Positions 1-9,606 of a DNA stretch of 64,000 nt are shown here, in pieces. The DNA lies in assembly GCA_001603075.1 (NCBI GenBank), contig LVBB01000144.1, positions 1 to 64,000 on the forward strand, read 5' to 3'. This DNA comes from Phycisphaerales bacterium Planc_01 (GTDB lineage: Bacteria; Planctomycetota; Phycisphaerae; Sedimentisphaerales; Anaerobacaceae). The notes under the pieces were generated by a model, which was not told the origin of the DNA, did not search any database, and worked only from the letters and a program-made list of their open reading frames with translations. The translations under genes and the position numbers were made by a program. How positions within the stretch are numbered: position 1 is the stretch's first letter; each line of letters opens with the position of its first letter.

Positions 1-1347
1 CTCCGTTTTCTGATCTCGAAACGCAGGCTGGAGAGGTTCGGCCGTCTCGTCTGCGTATAAGGTATCTTTCCTGGGGGCGGCAGGTTCGTCCGCCCAGCAA
101 TCCAGAAGCGCCCCGTCGATCACGCTTCGATCGCTGTCGATCTCGCCTTCGAGCCACGCCTCCACGCCATGCTCAGGACCGAACAGGCTGACCCCGATGC
201 GTTTGCCGTCGACCAGACCGAACCAGTCGACCTCCAATACATCTCCGTCCGCGAGCGTCAGGCGGCCTCGGCGACCCTCGAAGCGGACCCCTTCGAAGAA
301 AACGACAAGCTCCCCGATGGGGGTCGAAGCGCTGTCACGGACATCATAGGTTCGCCTCGCGACGAGTACATCGAGGTCTGCCGTATCCCAACGGAGTACC
401 TCGCGCAGGCTCGCCAGCACGTTCACATACACCTCCAGATGTGGCCCAGCATCGGGATCGATGTACGTCAGCTCATCGGCCTGCGGGTCGGTCCCGACAG
501 GGCTGTCTTCCAGGGCAATGTACTCAATCGCTTCAAGCCAGCAGTTGATCGCATCAAGCCAGTCCTGGCGAGCATGTGCAAGGGTCGCGAGATTATCCAC
601 CGGACCGTCCTGGTATGCCGCGACGGCAAGACGCCTGATCTCTGCAACCAACAGGCCCGCCTCGGATTGAGAGTCGCCGAAATCGACCGGAGCGAACGTC
701 TCGCTGTAGACGTACGGCTCGCCAAGACAGGCGACCTGCGTCGTCAGCATGCCCCGATACGCCAGGAGCAGACCTTTGAGGATCAATACGTCCCCGTAGT
801 CGATCTCCAGCCCGCCCGCCAGGCCCGTCTCCTCAGCCAACATGACCATCGTAAATGTTCCTGCCGTCTCATCGATCGAATCCAGCGCGGAGAGAATCGA
901 CGCGAACTGGGGCAGAATCGATTCGAAAAGCACCCGACGAACGTGGTTTGGGTCGTATTCACGCGGCAACAGGCTCGGGCCGATTTGTGGGCACGACGCG
1001 CCGACACCGAGACTATGAAGGACACCCGGCGCCAGCGTTACCCCGCACCCTTCGGCCACGTCGAGCAGATCGCCGGAGACCAGGACATCGTGGTGATCGA
1101 TGAACAGCATCGCCACGTTCGTGACAGCTCGCAGGAAGACCAATTTGCCGTCGGTCCGGCAGTCGGAACAGTCGCCATCACCGATCGCGGCTTCGAAGAT
1201 CTCGTGGGCCTGTCGCACACCGGTTTCTGTCCCCTGTCCCAGATGCATGCGACCGGCCAGAGCATAGTCCTCCGCCGACAGGCCGTACGCCCTCCCTGGC
1301 AAACCGCAACACGTCAAGACGATCCAAACTGCGATCCGTTTGCCCAT
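1..1347 (-). CDS. secreted protein of unknown function (3' end lies outside the window)
   Basis: The reading frame starts at the ATG at 1347 and stays open to base 1, so the C-terminus is missing. About 449 residues are visible. The start is preceded by a GGAAGGGG ribosome-binding site. The N-terminus (MGKRIAVWIVLTCCGLPG) is a short basic, hydrophobic signal peptide, so export is expected. The mature part is acidic, with helical segments resembling TPR-like packing near residues 25-90 (AEDYALAGRMHLGQG and following). No catalytic motif was recognised. The start overlaps the end of the upstream membrane-anchored gene by 34 nt, so the two are probably cotranscribed. Function unknown. Confidence 0.7.
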   Translation of the reverse strand, partial: MGKRIAVWIVLTCCGLPGRAYGLSAEDYALAGRMHLGQGTETGVRQAHEIFEAAIGDGDCSDCRTDGKLVFLRAVTNVAMLFIDHHDVLVSGDLLDVAEGCGVTLAPGVLHSLGVGASCPQIGPSLLPREYDPNHVRRVLFESILPQFASILSALDSIDETAGTFTMVMLAEETGLAGGLEIDYGDVLILKGLLLAYRGMLTTQVACLGEPYVYSETFAPVDFGDSQSEAGLLVAEIRRLAVAAYQDGPVDNLATLAHARQDWLDAINCWLEAIEYIALEDSPVGTDPQADELTYIDPDAGPHLEVYVNVLASLREVLRWDTADLDVLVARRTYDVRDSASTPIGELVVFFEGVRFEGRRGRLTLADGDVLEVDWFGLVDGKRIGVSLFGPEHGVEAWLEGEIDSDRSVIDGALLDCWADEPAAPRKDTLYADETAEPLQPAFRDQKTE

Positions 1348-2168
1348 CCCTGATCCCCTTCCACGTCCGATGATCCTCCACCAGCCGGCCTTAATGTGGC
1401 ACGGAAGCGTCCCCCCAGCCCAGTCCGTGTGGCCCTGCCGTACCGCAACGCATAGCGACCCGGCGCGTAGATCGACTCGTTCCACACATCCACTTCGATG
1501 CAGTTGCTCTCCAGGACCGCCTGCGGCGTCGCCACCATGACGCGCCCGCGCAGTACCATGCGGGACTTGTCACTCCGCAGCACGGCGTGCTGAGACCGGA
1601 CGTGAAATACCGTGCCATCGTCCCGGCCGACCCGCCAATCCAAGCCCCTGATCCGGACCTCCTCTACGTTCGACATGTCCACGGGCATCGACCAATCCGC
1701 ATTCTGCTTCTGCAACTCGTCGAACAAACCCAGTGGACCGGTGCCCCCGCGGCCCTCCCGTCGCGGTGCAAAGAGTGCATGGAACTCGCAAAGCCCTGCG
1801 TCCGCCCCATTGCCCTGTAAGAAGAAGGTTGCTTGGAGGTTGTCCACATATACGATCCTGGACGAGGCCGTCTTGAAGACGCCAAGATTACCGTTCTCGA
1901 CTCGGAGGTTGTCGAAGACGACCCTGTATGACGGCCGGGCCTGCGGAGACGGCCCCCTTTGCCATATCGTCAGCGCACCGGTCTGACCGCTGGTTGAGGC
2001 AGAAAGATCACCCTTGAACGCGGCCGCACCATCCGGCAATCGCTCCGGCAAAACAGCATAGAAGGCAAACAGAATGAGGCCTGCCAACCAGAACAGCCCA
2101 AGGCGAACCAGGTTCCTGCGGCCCAGACAGTCCGAGAATGTGCTGTCGAGAGTTGCATTCCAGTCCAT
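1314..2168 (-). CDS. membrane-anchored protein with an LptC/OstA-like beta-sheet pattern
   Basis: This is a 284-residue protein starting MDWNATLDSTF. In-frame codons upstream are possible, but the sequence before this ATG looks non-coding. One transmembrane helix lies at about residues 20-40 (LVRLGLFWLAGLILFAFYAV), placing most of the protein in the periplasm. The C-terminal half has short alternating strands, such as FHVRSQHAVLRSDKSRMVL followed by GRVMVATPQAVLESNCIEV. That spacing resembles the beta-taco repeats of LptC/OstA proteins of lipopolysaccharide transport. The resemblance is inferred by eye, and the protein may be unrelated. It overlaps the following secreted-protein gene by 34 nt. 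Confidence 0.65.
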   Translation of the reverse strand: MDWNATLDSTFSDCLGRRNLVRLGLFWLAGLILFAFYAVLPERLPDGAAAFKGDLSASTSGQTGALTIWQRGPSPQARPSYRVVFDNLRVENGNLGVFKTASSRIVYVDNLQATFFLQGNGADAGLCEFHALFAPRREGRGGTGPLGLFDELQKQNADWSMPVDMSNVEEVRIRGLDWRVGRDDGTVFHVRSQHAVLRSDKSRMVLRGRVMVATPQAVLESNCIEVDVWNESIYAPGRYALRYGRATRTGLGGRFRATLRPAGGGSSDVEGDQGWANGSQFGSS

Positions 2169-2234
2169 TTGTCCTGCTCTCACGCCCCTCCGAGCCGAGC
2201 CGGGCCACGGAAGGCCATATAACCTTAAATCCAT

Positions 2235-2540
2235 TTAAGAAAAGAGCTTATGCCCAGATCACGGCGAACTGCCGTCTAATCCGGTTCTGCCGTTTGTATC
2301 GGCAATTCGGGACCCGTCAAATGAGCTAAAATAGAGAATCTGGGTAGATTGACGTTGGGCAATCCAGCTTGGATTGCCCGAGTCGGACCCACAGGAAAAC
2401 GGCCTGCACATGGCGGCCTTGACATAGACCCTTTACAGTTCTATGCTTGCGCGATCGGCCGCCGCCACCGCTTCCGAAGGGAATTCCGACGGTGGATCCG
2501 GCGTAGCTGCACAACAGAGTAATTAAGCCGTCCTGCAAAG
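2235..2540. other. intergenic region with the polysaccharide cluster promoter
   Basis: This roughly 300-bp region separates two divergent transcription units. The first 100 bases are more AT-rich than their surroundings. It contains a strong promoter at 2419-2447 reading toward the flippase. No open frame with coding character was seen. Confidence 0.6.
2419..2447 (+). promoter_or_regulatory. sigma-70-type promoter of the polysaccharide operon
   Basis: A perfect TTGACA at 2419-2424 is separated by 17 bases from TATGCT at 2442-2447. Transcription would start near 2454, giving a leader of about 87 nt before the flippase ATG at 2541. The spacing and hexamers are close to consensus. Confidence 0.7.
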
Positions 2541-3845
2541 ATGCCAGAAACCTTCACAGCCGCATGCCGGAAACACCGGACAATCCTCACCAACTTCTTT
2601 TCCCTGTCCGTTCTCCAGTTCACAGCCTATTTGGCGCCACTGATCACTCTGCCATATCTCGTCCGCATCCTCGGCCCGTCCCGCTTTGGCCTGGTGGAGT
2701 TGGCCCGGGCTATCAGCATGTACTTCATCATCGTCACAGATTACGGCTTCGACCTGTCCGCTACCCGGGAGATCTCCTTACATCGGGACAATCCACCAAG
2801 GCTCTCGGAGGTCTTCTCGGCAGTCCTGCTCCTGAAGCTGTTCCTGACCGCCGTGAGCTTCGTCGCCTTGGCGGCGGGGGTCCTGGCCGTGCCCAAGCTG
2901 CGCGGCGACTGGCCCGTCTACCTGCTGGCGTTTGGGACCGTCCTCGGACAGAGCCTGTTCCCGGTCTGGTTGTTCCAGGGCCTGGAACGGATGAAGTACA
3001 CCGCCGTCCTGACCATCCTCTCGAAGCTGGCCATCACGGTGGCGATCTTCGCATTCATCCGGCAGGGCAGCGACTACATCTACGCCCCCGTGGTGTACTC
3101 GGCCGGGACCCTCGCCATGGGCGTAGCCGGACTGCTCGTGGCCCTCCGGGTATTCCCCGTCCGGTTCATCCTGCCTTCGAGAGTCGCTCTGAAACGGGAG
3201 TTTGTCGATGGCTGGCACCTGTTCATTTCGAGGATGTCGGTCAGCCTCTACACCACGGGCAACACCGTCATCCTCGGCCTGTTCGCAAGCAATACCGTCG
3301 TCGCATACTACGTCGCCGGCGAGAAGATCGTCCGGGCGATCCAGGGCCTTCAGTTTCCTCTGGCGCAGGCCGTGTTTCCACACATTGGCAGGCTGGCGGC
3401 CGAGTCGAAGACGGCGGCACTGGCCTTTGCCTCTCGCATGACTCGTATCGTAGGGACCGTCACCCTGGTCATGTCGGCGGGTCTGTTCCTGGCGGCCGGA
3501 CCGCTGACCCGCCTCGTTCTGGGCGAGCAGTTCGGCGACAGCGTTCTCGTGGTGCGCATCCTGTCCCTGTTGCCGTTCCTTGGAAATCTGAGCAACATCC
3601 TCAGCATACAGGTGATGGTCAACTTCGGACTGAAACGGACCTTGACCAGGATCCTGGCCATCGCCGGCGTCGCCAACATCGTTCTGGTCTTCGCATTGGT
3701 CGGTCTATTGCAGCACATCGGCGTCTGTATCGCCGTACTGCTGACGGAGGCGGGGATCACCGTGGCGATGTACGTGGCCCTGCGGCGGAGGGGACTGGAT
3801 GTGTTCCGGCGTTTCCCGACGAGGGAGGCCAAGGATGGTGTATGA
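2541..3845 (+). CDS. Wzx-type oligosaccharide flippase
   Basis: This 434-residue polytopic membrane protein has about 12-14 predicted transmembrane segments. The N-terminal signature is typical of RfbX/Wzx flippases of the MATE/MOP superfamily: an FFSLSVLQF segment, then LVRILGPSRFGLVELARA, where the LGPxxFG element is common in the family. These proteins move undecaprenyl-linked oligosaccharide units across the inner membrane. It is the first gene of a tightly packed cluster; its stop overlaps the start of UDP-galactopyranose mutase by 11 nt. The ATG at 2541 lies 88 nt downstream of a near-consensus promoter. The membrane family is certain; the exact substrate is inferred from the neighbours. 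Confidence 0.88.
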   Translation: MPETFTAACRKHRTILTNFFSLSVLQFTAYLAPLITLPYLVRILGPSRFGLVELARAISMYFIIVTDYGFDLSATREISLHRDNPPRLSEVFSAVLLLKLFLTAVSFVALAAGVLAVPKLRGDWPVYLLAFGTVLGQSLFPVWLFQGLERMKYTAVLTILSKLAITVAIFAFIRQGSDYIYAPVVYSAGTLAMGVAGLLVALRVFPVRFILPSRVALKREFVDGWHLFISRMSVSLYTTGNTVILGLFASNTVVAYYVAGEKIVRAIQGLQFPLAQAVFPHIGRLAAESKTAALAFASRMTRIVGTVTLVMSAGLFLAAGPLTRLVLGEQFGDSVLVVRILSLLPFLGNLSNILSIQVMVNFGLKRTLTRILAIAGVANIVLVFALVGLLQHIGVCIAVLLTEAGITVAMYVALRRRGLDVFRRFPTREAKDGV

Positions 3846-4932
3846 CTGCCTCATCGTCGGTGCGGGCTGGGCCGGGTGTGTCCTGGCGGAACGGCTGGCC
3901 AATGAACTCAACCAGAAGGTCCTGCTCGTCGAATGCCGCACGCATATCGCAGGCAATGCCTATGACGCTGTCGATCAGCACGGGATCATCGTTCAGCGGT
4001 ATGGACCACACGTCTTTCACACATCAGCAAAGCACATCTGGGATTACGTCAGCCGGTTCACAACGTGGAACGGCTACGTCCATCGTGTTCTGGCGCAGTT
4101 GACAGACAAGACTGTCTCTCTGCCGATCAGTCTGGACACGATGGAGCGACTGTATGGCCGTCCCTTCACCGCCGAGCAGTTTCGCGACTTCCTTGAACAG
4201 CGCCGCGTGCCGGTCGAGACGATCGCCAACGCCAGGGATGTGGTGATCTCGCAAGTCGGCTGGGAATTGTACGAGCTGTTCTACGAGAACTACACGAGGA
4301 AGCAATGGGGGCTCAGCCCTGAGGAACTGGCGCCCGAAGTCACCCGGCGACTGCCCGTTCGGTTCGACAGGGACACGCGGTATTTCGACGATCCCTACCA
4401 GGGCGTCCCGGAAGACGGTTTCACTTCCTTGTTCGAGCGCATGATCGATTCGCCCAACATCACCCTCCGACTGCGCACGGACTATCAATCGGTTGCCGGG
4501 TCCGAGCGGTTCGGCCGGCTCGTCTACACCGGTCCGATCGATGAGTACTTCGATTGCGTCTACGGCCGACTTCCGTACCGGAGCGTCACGTTTCGGTTTG
4601 AGACCTTCGAGCGGGAGCGATTCCAGGCCGTGGGGGTCGTCAACTATCCCGGCGAACAGGACTACACCCGCATCACCGAATTCAAACACCTGACATTGCA
4701 GAGACATCCCAAGACGACGATCTGCTATGAGTATGGAGCAGCGGAGGGCCCTCCATGCTACCCTGTCCCGACCGAGGCCAATCGGAGGCTGTACGAACGG
4801 TACAGCGCCAGGGCCGAGGCGTTGGATGGCGTACACTTCGTCGGTCGGTTGGCTCAGTACGAATACCTGAACATGGACCAGGTCGTCGATCGCGCTCTGC
4901 TGGTGTTCGAGGAGATCCGAACCCGTGGCTGA
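3835..4932 (+). CDS. glf: UDP-galactopyranose mutase
   Basis: This 365-residue flavoenzyme converts UDP-galactopyranose to UDP-galactofuranose. The N-terminal Rossmann motif is VYDCLIVGAGWAG with a following glutamate (LLVECRTHIAGNAYD), which fits FAD binding. Further family motifs are YGPHVFHT, KQWGLSPEEL and PVRFDRDTRYFDD. The C-terminal YEYLNMDQVVDRAL is the usual Glf ending. The start is set at the ATG at 3835, which overlaps the flippase stop; a start at 3799 would only add unrelated residues. Its presence means that the polysaccharide made here probably contains galactofuranose, which fits the GlfT1-like transferase that follows it. Confidence 0.95.
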   Translation: MVYDCLIVGAGWAGCVLAERLANELNQKVLLVECRTHIAGNAYDAVDQHGIIVQRYGPHVFHTSAKHIWDYVSRFTTWNGYVHRVLAQLTDKTVSLPISLDTMERLYGRPFTAEQFRDFLEQRRVPVETIANARDVVISQVGWELYELFYENYTRKQWGLSPEELAPEVTRRLPVRFDRDTRYFDDPYQGVPEDGFTSLFERMIDSPNITLRLRTDYQSVAGSERFGRLVYTGPIDEYFDCVYGRLPYRSVTFRFETFERERFQAVGVVNYPGEQDYTRITEFKHLTLQRHPKTTICYEYGAAEGPPCYPVPTEANRRLYERYSARAEALDGVHFVGRLAQYEYLNMDQVVDRALLVFEEIRTRG

Positions 4933-5923
4933 TCGCGAACGACAGACCATTGCCGCCGTCGTGGTGACGTACAACCGCAAAGTGCTGTTGGCGCGGTGCC
5001 TCGACGCCCTCCTGGCGCAAAGCCACCGACCCGACGCCATCTACGTCATTGACAACGACTCGACGGACGGGACGTATGAAGACCTTCTGGACAGAGGGCT
5101 GACCGTCGCGCTTTCGAGCAGTGAAGAGGGCATTCGAGAGTCGGTCAGGACCATCGGAGCTGACTCATCGGGCAACCGGCCTGTCACAATCCACTATGTG
5201 AGAATGCCTGAGAACACCGGGGGCGCAGGCGGTTTCCACGAAGGGATGCGCCGCAGTGCTGCGGCGGGCTTCGACTGGCTCTGGCTGATGGACGACGATC
5301 TGGAGCCCTTCGCCCATGCGCTGGAGGCGCTGATCGCCAAGAAGAGATACCTCGAAGAGACGTCGCCCCGGCCCTTCCTGCTGAACTGCCTGGTCCTGTC
5401 ACAGGACCTGGCGGACGGCGATACGCTGGCCTTCCCCCTCCAGGAGATCACCACAAGGGGCTATCCCAGATTGGGCGTGTATCACTGGCGTCTGTCCGAG
5501 GTGGCCGAGAAGGTCTGCAACGGCCTGTACCGCTGGGCCTGCCCCTTCAACGGGACATTCCTTCCCGCTCGCATCGTGACCGAAATCGGACTGCCGAACA
5601 AGGAGCTGTACATCCGGGGCGACGAACAGGACTACCTCTGGCGGGCCGCGAAGAAGCTGGACCCGTACACGGTCATCGACAGCCAGGCGCACCACCCCCG
5701 ACCGCGCGTTGACGCATTTGACTGGAAACAGTACTATCACATCCGCAATATGTTCGTGGTGAACGGCCACTTCAACTTCCGGTGGCTGAGAAATCTCAAG
5801 TTGATCGTTCTGAGCCTGGCGCTGGGGTTGCGCCATGGACGGCGCGCCACGGCGTTGGTCGTCCGTGCGATTGCCGACGGACTCGCCGGCCGTTTGGGCA
5901 AGAGAGAACAGGTACATCCATGA
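4925..5923 (+). CDS. GT2 galactofuranosyltransferase-like glycosyltransferase
   Basis: This is a 332-residue GT-A fold enzyme. It opens with the nucleotide-binding strand VVVTYNRKVLLARCLDALL. It then has NTGGAGGFHEGM and WLWLMDDDLEP, in which the DDD is the metal-binding motif. The TGGAGGF...W.MDDD combination is characteristic of the GlfT1-type galactofuranosyltransferases, so UDP-galactofuranose made by the upstream mutase is the likely donor. The gene uses a GTG start and overlaps glf by 8 nt; its own stop overlaps the polymerase start as ATGA. Family assignment is strong; acceptor specificity is unknown. Confidence 0.87.
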   Translation: MADRERQTIAAVVVTYNRKVLLARCLDALLAQSHRPDAIYVIDNDSTDGTYEDLLDRGLTVALSSSEEGIRESVRTIGADSSGNRPVTIHYVRMPENTGGAGGFHEGMRRSAAAGFDWLWLMDDDLEPFAHALEALIAKKRYLEETSPRPFLLNCLVLSQDLADGDTLAFPLQEITTRGYPRLGVYHWRLSEVAEKVCNGLYRWACPFNGTFLPARIVTEIGLPNKELYIRGDEQDYLWRAAKKLDPYTVIDSQAHHPRPRVDAFDWKQYYHIRNMFVVNGHFNFRWLRNLKLIVLSLALGLRHGRRATALVVRAIADGLAGRLGKREQVHP

Positions 5924-7173
5924 TGCGATGTCTCGTGAATCCGCTGTGTCTCTATCTGGCCGTATGGGGCCTGGTCGTAGCCCTCTACGTCGAGGGACTC
6001 AACGTCGAGTTCTTCCCCCCGGCGACGCCTGAGGTCTTCTGGGCGGTCGGGCTGCATGTGGCAGCCTTCGGTTTCGGTTACGTGACGTGGGTCCTGCTGC
6101 GACGGACCAAGACAAGCAACGGTGTGCTTCACGCACCGGCACTTGCTCCGCTGAACGCACGATCGCTTCGAACCTATCTGCATGTCACACTCTTCTTTGG
6201 CTTCCTGGCCGTCGTGATGTGCGCCGTGCGGGTCGTGGTTCTCGCAAGGACGCACGAAATCGATCTGTGGCGCCTCATCACCGATTCGCATCTGTGGCGA
6301 CAGACCCTCACCCTGCGCATCACCCCGGACATGATGGCCGTTCGACTCTGCACGATCGCCATCACGCTGACATGCAGCGTCTTCTCCATCGGCTTCGTCC
6401 TGCTGGGCGCTCTGCTCTACTTCGGCCGCAGTCGGTGGCGATACGGCACCGTGTTGCTGTTCCTGTTGGCCGCCCTGGGGATCGGCCTGCTCAGCATCGC
6501 GCGAAAGGAAGTCACGATCAACCTGCTGTTCATGGCGCTGTCGTACCTGTTCCTGCATCAGCAGTATCGCACCCGACGGACCATCGAGGTGGTCGGGCAC
6601 CTGGTCGCCCCCGTCGCGGCTTTGGCTGTGCTGTTCCTGCTGGTGGACGCCCTGCTCCAGAAGGGGGCCAATTACGATCCCTCAAGTCGGCTGATGGGGT
6701 TCCTCGTTTCGGTGTACTGGTATATCGCCAGCCCGCTGGCGGCATTCGGTGAGTTCCTCAAGACCCATGACGGTAACTGGCGCCTCGGGCAGAGCGTGTT
6801 CCTGCCGATCTACAAGTGGCTGGCTCGGGCCCATCTGGTTCCCGTGCCCGATTCGATGAGCATCATCTATATGGAGAAGATCCACATTCCGTACATGGCC
6901 AATGTGTACACCTATCTGCGCAATATCTACGAGGATTTCGGATTCGTCGGTCTGGGCGTCATTCCCTACCTGCTCGGGCTTCTGTCGGCCGCTGTACAGA
7001 GCCGGGCCGGGCGGTCTTGTGGGTATCTGAATCTCTACATGATCGTCCTGATCGTGATCGTCTTCTCGTTCTACGACCACCTTCTGATTTCCAACCAGTA
7101 CTATTTCCAGGCGTTCTTCGGGTTTGTGTTCTTTCGTTCTCGCCTGCCCGAGATGGATGCCGAAGGTTTCTGA
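5920..7173 (+). CDS. O-antigen / repeat-unit polymerase (Wzy-like)
   Basis: This is a 417-residue integral membrane protein with about ten hydrophobic segments and a long periplasmic loop toward the C-terminus, the usual Wzy layout. The motif NVYTYLRNIYEDFGFVGLG near residue 330 matches the conserved region of oligosaccharide repeat-unit polymerases of the Wzy/WzyE class. These join lipid-linked repeat units in the periplasm. The start is the ATG at 5920 (MMRCLVNPLC), which overlaps the previous TGA; an upstream in-frame start gives a non-membrane, arginine-rich leader and is rejected. It sits between two glycosyltransferase genes, as expected of a polymerase. Confidence 0.82.
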   Translation: MMRCLVNPLCLYLAVWGLVVALYVEGLNVEFFPPATPEVFWAVGLHVAAFGFGYVTWVLLRRTKTSNGVLHAPALAPLNARSLRTYLHVTLFFGFLAVVMCAVRVVVLARTHEIDLWRLITDSHLWRQTLTLRITPDMMAVRLCTIAITLTCSVFSIGFVLLGALLYFGRSRWRYGTVLLFLLAALGIGLLSIARKEVTINLLFMALSYLFLHQQYRTRRTIEVVGHLVAPVAALAVLFLLVDALLQKGANYDPSSRLMGFLVSVYWYIASPLAAFGEFLKTHDGNWRLGQSVFLPIYKWLARAHLVPVPDSMSIIYMEKIHIPYMANVYTYLRNIYEDFGFVGLGVIPYLLGLLSAAVQSRAGRSCGYLNLYMIVLIVIVFSFYDHLLISNQYYFQAFFGFVFFRSRLPEMDAEGF

Positions 7174-7179
7174 CGCTCC

Positions 7180-8403
7180 ATGAACGGCCGACTGAGAGTC
7201 CTGAGGTGCATTGCCGATCCCCGTTTCGGCGGACCACACCGCTTGAGCTTTGCGATCGCCGAACGCCTGCAGGCCGAGGGCATCGAGACGGTCTTCCTCT
7301 TCGGGCCCAGAACCGATGAACCGGGGCCACCGTGTCCCTTCGAGCACTTCCATCTGAGACACCTGCTGTTTCTGCGTCGCCGACGGCCTTTGTTGAACCT
7401 GCTGGCATTTCTGCTCTGGCTCCCCTGGAACCTGTTGCGCATCCGGAAGATCGTTCGGTCCGGCCGAATCGACGTCGTCGATGTGGATGGGGCGCTGAAT
7501 CTGGTGCCTGCCCTGGCGGCCCGCCTGTGCCGGGTGCCGGTCCTGTGGTGCTACAACGACCATCTGCCCGGCCCCGTCAGGTTCGTGCTCCTGCCTCTGG
7601 TGGCCCGGCTCGCGACCCGAATCGTCATCCAGGGCGAATGCCTTCGTCGGACGCGTGTGGCCTCGCATCCCCTGATGCAGCAGAAGGCCGCCGTCCTCCA
7701 CACCGGGACCGACACGACGGTGTTCGACCCCGACCGCTATGGCCCCGACGCGCGGCGCCGCGTGCGAGAGCACTGGCAGATCGCCCCGGCCTGCCCGCTC
7801 ATCGGTACGGTCGGCAACGTGAATCCTTTCAAAGGCCATGAGGACTTCCTCCGCGCCGCCGCCCGGATCAAAGAACGGGCCGGCGACGCCAAGTTCATCA
7901 TCGTGGGACGGAGATTGACGACCGCCCCCGGCTACTGGGAGCGATTACAGCAACTGACCGTCGAGTTGGGCCTCAAGGACGACGTGATCTACACCGGGTT
8001 CTGCGACGACATCCCCTCGATGCTGGCGGCGCTCGATGTCTTCGTACTGGCGTCGGTTTGCGAGTCCTGCCCCAACGTGGTGCTGGAGGCAATGGCCATG
8101 AGGGTGCCTGTGGTGGCCACCGACGTCGGCGCCGTCTCCGAGCTGGTCGCCGACGGTCGAACCGGGGCCATCGTACCGCCGCACGATCCCGATGCGATCG
8201 CCGCAGCCGTGCTCGACCACCTGGCCAGAACGCCCGAGCAGGCCGAGGCCATGACGGACGCCGCCCGCCAGCGCGTTCAGAGGGAATTCTCACTCGACCG
8301 AATCGCGCATCAGCAGCACGCGCTGTACATCTCCGTCGGCCGGAACGAGCCACACCCGCCCAACAACGGCATGGGCGTCGCCGAACGGATCGAAAAGGAG
8401 TGA
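7180..8403 (+). CDS. GT4 family glycosyltransferase
   Basis: This 407-residue GT-B fold transferase has an N-terminal acceptor half beginning RVLRCIADPRFGGPHRLSF. The C-terminal donor half contains LIGTVGNVNPFKGHEDFL, then SCPNVVLEAMAMRVPVVAT with the family Glu. The last domain (VGAVSELVADGRTGAIVPP) is typical of Glycos_transf_1 enzymes. It starts 6 nt after the polymerase stop and is the last gene of the first polysaccharide unit; a promoter follows directly. It probably adds one sugar of the repeat unit. Donor and acceptor cannot be read from the sequence. Confidence 0.9.
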   Translation: MNGRLRVLRCIADPRFGGPHRLSFAIAERLQAEGIETVFLFGPRTDEPGPPCPFEHFHLRHLLFLRRRRPLLNLLAFLLWLPWNLLRIRKIVRSGRIDVVDVDGALNLVPALAARLCRVPVLWCYNDHLPGPVRFVLLPLVARLATRIVIQGECLRRTRVASHPLMQQKAAVLHTGTDTTVFDPDRYGPDARRRVREHWQIAPACPLIGTVGNVNPFKGHEDFLRAAARIKERAGDAKFIIVGRRLTTAPGYWERLQQLTVELGLKDDVIYTGFCDDIPSMLAALDVFVLASVCESCPNVVLEAMAMRVPVVATDVGAVSELVADGRTGAIVPPHDPDAIAAAVLDHLARTPEQAEAMTDAARQRVQREFSLDRIAHQQHALYISVGRNEPHPPNNGMGVAERIEKE

Positions 8404-8411
8404 GGTCGCTA

Positions 8412-8440
8412 TTTACGGAACCCTTTGCTGCCGATATACT
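8412..8440 (+). promoter_or_regulatory. promoter of the epimerase-GT2 unit
   Basis: TTTACG at 8412-8417 is followed after 17 bases by TATACT at 8435-8440. It sits in the 189-nt gap after the GT4 gene, so the next two genes can be transcribed apart from the main cluster with a leader of about 145 nt. Confidence 0.55.
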
Positions 8441-8592
8441 GCTTCTTTTGATTCTGCACCGGTCGGATCGTGCGAGCCCGGTCCATGTCAAGACGGATTT
8501 GAGGAGGACCTCGTGCAGAGCTTCCTCATCACGATATCGGCCGATGTGGATTCCGGGCATGGTGTGGGTGGATTCATCCGTCGGAGGCATGA

Positions 8593-9597
8593 ATGAAGGT
8601 CTTTATCAGCGGCGTCGCCGGTTTTCTCGGGAGTCATCTGGCCGATGTCTTCCTGGCCGACGGCCATGAGGTTGTCGGATGCGACAATCTCGTGGGCGGC
8701 TATCTCGACAACGTCCCGGCCGACGTCGAGTTCCATCAGTACGACTGCACGTACCACAACTCGATGGTCAAGATCACCCGGGGCTGCGACGTCGTCTACC
8801 ACTGCGCGGCCAGCGCCTACGAAGGACTGAGCGTCTTCAGTCCCTTCTTCGTCACCAAGAACATCGTCCAGGCCTCGGTGTCCATGATCAGCGCCGCGAT
8901 CGCCAACGGCGTGCGCCGGTTCGTCTTCTGTTCGAGCATGGCGCGCTACGGCACCCAGGACACCGTGCCGTTCACAGAGGACATGATCCCCCGGCCCCAG
9001 GATCCGTATGGCATCGGTAAACTCAGCTCCGAGGCCCTGCTGGAGAACCTGGCGGGGGTGCACGGAATGGAATACGTCATCGCGGTCCCGCACAACATCA
9101 TCGGGCCGCGCCAGAAGTACGACGACCCCTATCGCAACGTCGCCAGCATCATGGCCAACCTCATGCTCCAGGGCCGTCAGCCGATCATCTACGGGGACGG
9201 CAACCAGAAACGGTGCTTCAGCTTCATTCAGGACGACGTGAAGATTCTCAAGCGGCTGGCCACGGAGCCGGCCGTCAACGGTGAGGTCATCAACATCGGG
9301 CCGGACGATGAGTTCGTCACGATCCGGGAACTGGCCGAGACCATCGGAGAGCTTCTGGACTTCGACGTCAGACCCGTGTACGTCCGCAGCCGGCCGCAGG
9401 AGGTGCTGCTGGCCAACTGCTCGGCCGACAAGGCCCGGAGGCTGCTGAACTACGAAACCCAGGTCAAGCTGCGAGACGGCCTGGCGGCGGTCATCGAGCA
9501 CATCCGCCAGCGCGGCCCGAGGCCCTTCAAGTATCACATCGACCTGGAAATCATCAACGACAAGACACCCGAGACCTGGAAGGACAAGCTCTTCTGA
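8593..9597 (+). CDS. NAD-dependent nucleotide-sugar epimerase/dehydratase
   Basis: This is a 334-residue extended short-chain dehydrogenase. The NAD-binding glycine motif is GVAGFLGSH near residue 7. The catalytic stretch is CSSMARYG followed by DPYGIGKLSSE, which supplies the Tyr-x-x-x-Lys pair. HNIIGPRQKYDDPYRNV and GDGNQKRCFSFIQDD are typical of UDP-glucose 4-epimerase-like enzymes. The C-terminus (residues 300-334) carries a short extension ending ETWKDKLF. It probably makes a nucleotide sugar for the neighbouring transferases. The exact reaction (4-epimerase, dehydratase or decarboxylase) cannot be decided by reading. Confidence 0.88.
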   Translation: MKVFISGVAGFLGSHLADVFLADGHEVVGCDNLVGGYLDNVPADVEFHQYDCTYHNSMVKITRGCDVVYHCAASAYEGLSVFSPFFVTKNIVQASVSMISAAIANGVRRFVFCSSMARYGTQDTVPFTEDMIPRPQDPYGIGKLSSEALLENLAGVHGMEYVIAVPHNIIGPRQKYDDPYRNVASIMANLMLQGRQPIIYGDGNQKRCFSFIQDDVKILKRLATEPAVNGEVINIGPDDEFVTIRELAETIGELLDFDVRPVYVRSRPQEVLLANCSADKARRLLNYETQVKLRDGLAAVIEHIRQRGPRPFKYHIDLEIINDKTPETWKDKLF

Positions 9598-9606
9598 TCG
9601 CGGCCC